Source: an uncultured Clostridia bacterium | Lineage (GTDB): Bacteria; Bacillota; Clostridia; Oscillospirales; Ruminococcaceae | Direction: 5' to 3' | NCBI GenBank assembly: GCA_946545645.1 | Contig: CAMNNQ010000195.1 | Span: 1-64,000, forward strand | Length of the DNA: 64,000 nucleotides | Shown here: in pieces, positions 58,300 through 64,000 of the stretch | Layout of the letters: every line of letters starts with the position of its first letter | How positions within the stretch are numbered: the first letter of the stretch is position 1 | Notes under the pieces: generated by a model | What the model saw: only the letters and a program-made list of their open reading frames with translations | What the model was told of the DNA's origin: nothing | Database searches by the model: none | Made by a program: the position numbers and the translations under genes

Positions 58300-58485
58300 T
58301 ATGAGAGTGTGAAGTATAAAAGAGCAGTTGGATGCAGTAGCCGCTGAGATTCCTGTAGACACGGGACGTTTTCTAATAACTGGTGCCAGTGGATTGATCG
58401 GCTCATCAAAGCATTAGGCTGGTCCGGAAAATATGATTTGGAACAGGATATTAGCGAAACGATGGAGATATTACGCGAAATGTAA
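58300..58485 (+). pseudogene. NAD-dependent epimerase/SDR remnant (N-terminus joined to C-terminus by deletion)
   Basis: VDTGRFLITGASGLIGSS in one frame, then KALGWSGKYDLEQDISETMEILREM* in another. Confidence 0.7.
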
Positions 58486-58494
58486 ATTGGAGAC

Positions 58495-59202
58495 TTGGAT
58501 ATGCTTGAAGTTCTAAAGAAACAAGTTTGTGATGCAAACCTTGAATTAGTGAAACGCGGAGTTGTGATATACACGTGGGGCAATGTCAGTGGAATTGATA
58601 GAGAAAAGGGTCTGATGGTCATCAAACCTTCTGGCATCGATTATGACGGAATGAAACCGGAAGATATGGTGGTTGTAGATCTCATATCCGGTGAAAAAGT
58701 GGAAGGTGAATGGAAACCGTCGTCAGATACTCAAACACATTTGGAACTCTATCGCGCATTCCCTGAGATCGGAGGAATTACGCACACTCATTCAATCAAT
58801 GCAGTTGCATTCGCGCAGGCAGGCAGAGACATCCCGGCTCTAGGGACGACGCATGCTGATTACTTCTTTGGGTCAATCCCATGCACAAGAGAGTTGACAG
58901 AGCAAGAAGTCAAAGAAGCGTATGAACTGAACACCGGTAGAGTAATTACTGAATGTATACGAGAGCGGAGGATAGATCCGCTGGCTGTGCCCGGTGTTGT
59001 GGTAAAGAATCACGGACCGTTTAGTTGGGGGAAGGATGCTGCTGCTTCCGTATATCATGCTGTTGTGATGGAAACAGTTGCAGAGATGGGAATAAAAACA
59101 ATGTTCCTTAATCCGGAAGCAAACATCGCCCAGTATATCTTAGATAAACATTATATGAGGAAGCATGGTCCAAATGCCTATTATGGACAGAGTGATGAAT
59201 GA
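58495..59202 (+). CDS. L-ribulose-5-phosphate 4-epimerase (AraD)-like class II aldolase
   Basis: [48 protein letters not shown]...[25 protein letters not shown]...HADYFFG. Confidence 0.9.
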   Translation: MDMLEVLKKQVCDANLELVKRGVVIYTWGNVSGIDREKGLMVIKPSGIDYDGMKPEDMVVVDLISGEKVEGEWKPSSDTQTHLELYRAFPEIGGITHTHSINAVAFAQAGRDIPALGTTHADYFFGSIPCTRELTEQEVKEAYELNTGRVITECIRERRIDPLAVPGVVVKNHGPFSWGKDAAASVYHAVVMETVAEMGIKTMFLNPEANIAQYILDKHYMRKHGPNAYYGQSDE

Positions 59203-59243
59203 TGTATCTCAGAAAAAGATGTATGGTATAGAGGTGTTGTATT

Positions 59244-60170
59244 ATGAGCATGAATTTAGTCAATGATGATAAACAACAATTAAACCACATATTAGTTGAG
59301 TTGCTTAGAACACTCGATGAGGTGTGCCAAAGATATAACATAAAGTATTTCGTTTTTGCGGGAACGATGTTGGGAGCAATTCGCCATAAGGGTATCATTC
59401 CCTGGGACGATGATGTGGATGTGGTTTTGTGGAGAGAGGATTACAATCGATTGATGCAGGTCGCTGACAAGGGCGCTTTTAAACCGCCGTTCTTTTTCCA
59501 AAATCCGAATACAGATTCTGGCTTTCCTAAAGGATACTGTAGATTGCGTAATAGCAATACCACAGAAATTCCTATTGTTGACGTATTTGAGAAATGCAAT
59601 CACGGGGTTTTTATAGATATTTTTCCGCTTGATAATATCCCGGATGATGAAGTAGCATTTTCGAAGCAGATCAGAAATCTGAAAAGAATACGAAATCTAA
59701 TGAATGTCTACGCAAGATATCATGCAGGAATTGGAACGCTTGGCGCTTCAGCTGCACAAAGCCTTGCCTACCATGCTGTTGCGTTGCTGTTTAAGACCAA
59801 GCTCCTAAGTATGAAAAGTCTATACAGGAAATATGAGAGTATAGCGACCAGATATTCGAATAACCGCACGAAACGCGTTGGGGCGATTGCGGGATTGTTT
59901 GACAATCAAAGATTTATTTTTGCGCGAAAACCATGGGAAAGCAAGCCAATACTGCTGGATTTTGAAGATATGAAAGTCCCTGTTCCGGAATCCTATGATA
60001 AATTATTGAAGCATTCGTATGGAGATTATATGACTCCAAAACAGGAAAAGAATAATCATGGGGAGACATTTTTCTCAGCGACAATACCATATGACAAGTA
60101 TTTCGAGGATAACAAGCAGATGCTTTATGCCAAAAGGTACAAACTGACTCAATCAGGACGAAAACAATGA
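59244..60170 (+). CDS. LicD-family phosphotransferase
   Basis: DEVCQRYNIKYFVFAGTMLGAIRHKGIIPWDDDVDVVLWREDY...NCNHGVFIDIFPLDNIP-type region. Confidence 0.9.
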   Translation: MSMNLVNDDKQQLNHILVELLRTLDEVCQRYNIKYFVFAGTMLGAIRHKGIIPWDDDVDVVLWREDYNRLMQVADKGAFKPPFFFQNPNTDSGFPKGYCRLRNSNTTEIPIVDVFEKCNHGVFIDIFPLDNIPDDEVAFSKQIRNLKRIRNLMNVYARYHAGIGTLGASAAQSLAYHAVALLFKTKLLSMKSLYRKYESIATRYSNNRTKRVGAIAGLFDNQRFIFARKPWESKPILLDFEDMKVPVPESYDKLLKHSYGDYMTPKQEKNNHGETFFSATIPYDKYFEDNKQMLYAKRYKLTQSGRKQ

Positions 60171-60246
60171 TTCTATGCTCAAAACAGTCGAAAATAAATG
60201 AAAATATGTTTTCCAGAGTGATTAGTTGTAAAAGGACGAGAAGGAG

Positions 60247-61281
60247 GTGCCGCATATGGAAGATATAAAGACTACCGGAGGCTTGTTCACCGAAGAAAGC
60301 CGAAGAATCGTCGTCAGAAATATTTGCCAGGTGTTTGAGTGCTCAGAAGAAGATATTGAAGAGCTTGTTCCAGTGCAGGCTGGTCTTACAAATGTGGTGC
60401 TTTCTTTCTGCCTAAACGGTGGCAAATATGTCTATCGCCATCCTGGTCTCGGTTCTGAAATCCTGGTGGAACGTGGACGAGAGACCATCATGCAAAAGAT
60501 AGTCGAGGATGCTGGAATTGATACCACTCTCATCGCTATGGAAGTGGATGAGGGATGGAGGATAGGTCGCTATATTGATCACTGGGATTTCGATTATAAA
60601 AACCTTAATGATATGGTGCGCGCTATAATGCTCTTCCGACGCCTTCACAAGGCGCCTTGCCATGTTCGTTGGAATTTTGATGTGATCAAAAAGGCGGAGG
60701 GAATCAGAGATCAGATTGACCCGGATAAGTATGGACATTTCCCGGACTTTGACAATGTCCGCTCACGGATTTATCAGCTTGCAGAGCTGACAAAACATGA
60801 CGGTATCAGAAAGTGCAATATCCACGGGGACGCCCGCGATGTGAATTTTCTCATCAATAAAGATGAAATTCACCTTATCGATTGGGAGTATGGTGGGTAC
60901 GGCGACCCTGGCTTTGATATTGGATCGTATGTGTGTGGTGGAGAACATACTCTGGCAGAGATTGATCGCATCTTATTCACTTATTTCAGGAGAAAACCAA
61001 CAGAAAAACAAAAGCGTCACTTCTATGCGTACATAGCAATTACCGGCTGGTTCTTTATGCACTGGTCGATGTTGAAACTCAGCAAAGGTCAAGGAGTTGG
61101 TCCGTTGAAGGAGCGTTGGTATCATTTTGCAAAGAATATGAGCATTGTGGCTCTACCCATGTATGGAGTAGAGGTCGATAAAAAACAGTACGATACTGCG
61201 ATGGCGGCACTTGTGGATTGTAAATTGGAAGACTTAGGCTTCCTGAATCATGAAATCGGCGTTTTCGAGGAGGTAAAGTGA
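60247..61281 (+). CDS. Choline kinase (LicA-like) / phosphotransferase
   Basis: VPVQAGLTNVVLSFCLNGGKYVYRHPG...KCNIHGDARDVNFLINKDEIHLIDWEYGGYGDPGFDIGSY. Confidence 0.9.
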   Translation: MPHMEDIKTTGGLFTEESRRIVVRNICQVFECSEEDIEELVPVQAGLTNVVLSFCLNGGKYVYRHPGLGSEILVERGRETIMQKIVEDAGIDTTLIAMEVDEGWRIGRYIDHWDFDYKNLNDMVRAIMLFRRLHKAPCHVRWNFDVIKKAEGIRDQIDPDKYGHFPDFDNVRSRIYQLAELTKHDGIRKCNIHGDARDVNFLINKDEIHLIDWEYGGYGDPGFDIGSYVCGGEHTLAEIDRILFTYFRRKPTEKQKRHFYAYIAITGWFFMHWSMLKLSKGQGVGPLKERWYHFAKNMSIVALPMYGVEVDKKQYDTAMAALVDCKLEDLGFLNHEIGVFEEVK

Positions 61282-61282
61282 G

Positions 61283-61999
61283 ATGATGACTTATATTATT
61301 CTTGCTGCGGGCATGGGGAATAATCTTCAACCTCTGACGCTGAAATATGCTAAGACAAGCTTCAGATTGGATGAGGAAACCACGGTTCTCCAGCGCATGG
61401 TAAGAAGCATCAGAAAAGCTGATAAGAATGCCGAAATAGTTGTGGTTGTCGGATATAAGGCCGACGAAATTAAAAAAGAGCTTGATGAGGAAAATGTTCA
61501 CTTTGTCATGAATCCGTTTTACGAAGTCACAAATTCTATTTCCTCATTGTGGTTTGCTCGAGATTATCTTGAGCGCGAGAATGTAGCAATTGTTCATGGC
61601 GATGTCGTTTTTTCTGATGATATTATTTTGAAGTATCTTACAAGACCTGCGGAATATCCTTACGTTCTTGGGGACTCTTCTTGTGTCCGTCCTGGTGCTT
61701 ATAATATAGTAGCTAAGGATGATCAGGTTCTTGTAATGAGCAAGAAACTGGAAAAGTTTACTGCGAAGTATTGCTGCATGACAAAGCTTGATCCTGTGTC
61801 ATCGCGGCTTCTCAAAGAAGAAATCGACAGCATGATCAACAGTAATATGTATGATCAGTATTTTGAAGATAGCCTTGTCCAGATGATCATGTTCCATGAC
61901 TTCCAACTTTCTTACGTTGATATTGCTGGTAAGAAGTGGTCTGAAGTTGATACAGTCGATGATCTCCTCACAGCGCAGGAGATTCACAGAGGAAACTGA
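61283..61999 (+). CDS. NTP transferase (LicC-like cholinephosphate cytidylyltransferase)
   Basis: YIILAAGMGNNLQPLTLKYAKTSFRLDEETTVLQRMVRSIRKADKNAEIVVVVGYKADEIKKEL...NPFYEVTNSISSLWFARDYL. Confidence 0.85.
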   Translation: MMTYIILAAGMGNNLQPLTLKYAKTSFRLDEETTVLQRMVRSIRKADKNAEIVVVVGYKADEIKKELDEENVHFVMNPFYEVTNSISSLWFARDYLERENVAIVHGDVVFSDDIILKYLTRPAEYPYVLGDSSCVRPGAYNIVAKDDQVLVMSKKLEKFTAKYCCMTKLDPVSSRLLKEEIDSMINSNMYDQYFEDSLVQMIMFHDFQLSYVDIAGKKWSEVDTVDDLLTAQEIHRGN

Positions 62000-62002
62000 A
62001 GA

Positions 62003-63319
62003 ATGAACGTAGCATTGATTTTAGCTGGTGGTGTTGGAACCCGATTAGGAGCTAAGATTCCAAAGCAGTTTGTTGAGGTGCTTGGCAAACCGGTTCTGGC
62101 TTATACAATCGAAGCATTTGAAAAGCATCCGGAAATAGATGCTATTCTTGTTGCCTGCGTAAAGCCTTACATTGACTATATGTGGGAGATGAAAGAAAAG
62201 TATGGGTTCAGCAAATTGAAATGGGTTACTGAGGGTGGCGATACTTTTCAGGGCTCTGTTTTGAACGGAATCCGATATTTGGAGGATAAGGCTAAAAAGA
62301 GTGATATCGTCTTGATCCATTTTGGCGCATCTCCGTTTATTACAGGCGATATTATATCGGATTGCATCAGGGTGTGCAAGGAGAAAGGCAACGCAATTTC
62401 AACAACAGACTTCTACCTGCTGTCGGGGAAAAAGAAGATAGACTCTTCTGTTTCTGATCCGGAGAACTATACAGAGGAGTATATCAATCGCGATACTGTT
62501 GCAATAATGAACACGCCACACGCCTTTAATTATGGATTTGTGGCGGATATGTATAAAGAAGCCATAGAAACCGGTATTATAGATACTGTTGAGCCTCATA
62601 CGACTACTCTAATGTATGCTATGGGGAAGAAGATCTACTTTGCCATGGGTAGCCAGAATAATATCAAGATCACACGCAAAGAAGACCTGGAGCTTTTTGA
62701 GGGCTATGTTCTTGAGCAACAGCGAAAAAGCCAGGATATAGTGAATGGAGACGTGGTAGTTTTTCTTGCAGACGGCTTTGAAGAATGCGAAGGGCTTCTG
62801 ATTGTAGATCTTCTCCGCCGTTCAGGGCTAAAGGTGGTCATGGCTTCTATTATGGGGCGGAGAGATGTAAAGTCCTCTCGTGAAATCCTTATCCATGCGG
62901 ATTGTTTGGCTGAGAATGTAGATTATAACAGTGCTAAGATGATTGTTCTTCCTGGCGGCAGATTGGGGACAAAGAATCTGAGTAAGAGTGATATTGTTAT
63001 TGAACAGTGTAAAAACTTTGCTGAAGAAAAGTATGTCGCGGCTGTTTGCGCAGCACCTTCAATTCTGGCAGGATTAGACCTTATGAAGAAAGCAACAGTT
63101 CATCCCGACTTTAAGAACCATATGGGTAAAGTGGAAGTCACGAATGAATCTGTAGTGGTTGATGGGAATATCATTACTGGACAAGGGTTAGGTTCGACCA
63201 TTCCATTTTCCTTAGAATTGATAAATGTTTTGTATGGAGAAGATATAATGAAGAGAATATCACGAGAAATATGCTATAACTGTCAGGATTGTAGTGGTTT
63301 TGCCTATAAGCCTATATAG
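62003..63319 (+). CDS. IspD/TarI-like cytidylyltransferase fused to a DJ-1/PfpI-family domain
   Basis: MNVALILAGGVGTRLGAKIPKQFVEVLGKPVLAYTIEAFEKHPEIDAI...; from ~aa 250 VVVFLADGFEECEGLLIVDLLRRSGLKVVMASI...YVAAVCAAPSILAGLDLM...GNIITGQGLGSTIPFSLELI. Confidence 0.9.
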   Translation: MNVALILAGGVGTRLGAKIPKQFVEVLGKPVLAYTIEAFEKHPEIDAILVACVKPYIDYMWEMKEKYGFSKLKWVTEGGDTFQGSVLNGIRYLEDKAKKSDIVLIHFGASPFITGDIISDCIRVCKEKGNAISTTDFYLLSGKKKIDSSVSDPENYTEEYINRDTVAIMNTPHAFNYGFVADMYKEAIETGIIDTVEPHTTTLMYAMGKKIYFAMGSQNNIKITRKEDLELFEGYVLEQQRKSQDIVNGDVVVFLADGFEECEGLLIVDLLRRSGLKVVMASIMGRRDVKSSREILIHADCLAENVDYNSAKMIVLPGGRLGTKNLSKSDIVIEQCKNFAEEKYVAAVCAAPSILAGLDLMKKATVHPDFKNHMGKVEVTNESVVVDGNIITGQGLGSTIPFSLELINVLYGEDIMKRISREICYNCQDCSGFAYKPI

Positions 63320-63839
63320 GAATGGTATCGGGTTAAATCTCATTCTTGTATTCAGTTAGCAGAGATATAGTTTGTTTTTGAGGTTAAAACTACTATATGT
63401 GCCTCGTAAACGTGATGTCGGTTTATTATACCTCATTCATCGGTTCATCCTACAACCTCTGATAGATGTTACTTGACAGAATTCGGATGAATAAGTGGGT
63501 GAAGAATCACGGCTTCAACTGCGCATACTCTTGAATGGGACAAGGATGAGTTTTACAAAACTGTCCAGGCAGAGAAAGTACCTTATCCTGTCTTTGGAAA
63601 AACATATGGCAGATCTGCAAGTATTAGTATATCAAAAGTCTTTGATAAAGAAACAATAGAATTACTGTTCTCCTTTGAAGATGATCTGATGATTTCAGGA
63701 ATTCCTGGATGACCAGGAAATAGGTGCGGATGTGTTTATTGATTTGATTTCCGGAGAAGTCGTCTCCATGTGAAGCATAAGAATGGTATGATTATTTGCT
63801 GGTATTTTAAATATGTCCATCGCTGAAAGGATGATTAAT

Positions 63840-64000
63840 ATGGAACTGATTAAACTCACTGACAAAGAACTTAAAGAATTGCAAAGAAAAAGCCTGAATA
63901 TTGTTAAATATACCGCTGAGTTGTGCAAAGAACACAATGTTAAGTTTTTCTTATATGGTGGTTCTTGCCTGGGAGCAGTAAGGAATCATGGTTTTATTCC
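63840..64000 (+). CDS. LicD-family protein, truncated by the window end
   Basis: MELIKLTDKELKELQRKSLNIVKYTAELCKEHNVKFFLYGGSCLGAVRNHGFIP; RBS gaaagg. Confidence 0.85.
   Translation, partial: MELIKLTDKELKELQRKSLNIVKYTAELCKEHNVKFFLYGGSCLGAVRNHGFI

Noticed and set aside
1-64000. tRNA, rRNA or prophage structural genes
   Set aside because: None was recognised on either strand; integrases are present but there are no capsid, terminase or tail genes and no tRNA-like cloverleaf was spotted.

Overview
The window looks like a low-to-mid GC Firmicutes chromosome, probably Ruminococcus or another Oscillospiraceae member (inferred from protein style; no rRNA or tRNA was seen). From start to end it contains: (i) two orphan double-glycine-leader peptides, an ECF sigma factor fused to a membrane anchor and extracellular domain, and two paralogous lipoproteins (0-7 kb); (ii) an ATC-hydrolase-like protein, a chimeric alpha/beta hydrolase, a flavodoxin interrupted by TGA, and a 2465-aa modular surface protein next to an MFS-LuxR regulator (7-19 kb); (iii) IS remnants, decayed regulators and a frameshifted integrative element (19-25.7 kb); (iv) a periplasmic-binding-like/GGDEF protein (25.8-27.9 kb); (v) a bioY-bioB-bioD-bioA operon with a clear BirA operator; (vi) a CMD-cupin / monooxygenase / FMN reductase / hydrolase / cyclophilin-like operon; (vii) a decayed copy of a lic module (36-39.5 kb); (viii) assorted metabolic genes and a GH13 gene truncated at an ars/permease/thioredoxin cassette (40-48 kb); (ix) an unusual unit at 48.2-52.7 kb with a divergent tyrosine recombinase, a 512-aa protein of unknown function, small ORFs and repeated promoter/operator/hairpin elements; (x) a LicD-rich phosphocholine/cell-surface polysaccharide locus (53-64 kb) with an ATP-grasp-HAD fusion and an IspD-DJ-1 fusion. 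The strongest candidate for something undescribed is the dispersed family of sigma-A-like promoters. Each carries a near-perfect ATATAACA-N3-TGTGATAT palindrome in the 17-bp spacer and is followed at once by a conserved, covarying terminator-like hairpin. It occurs three times around the recombinase/512-aa unit, with more degenerate relatives near the double-glycine peptides.
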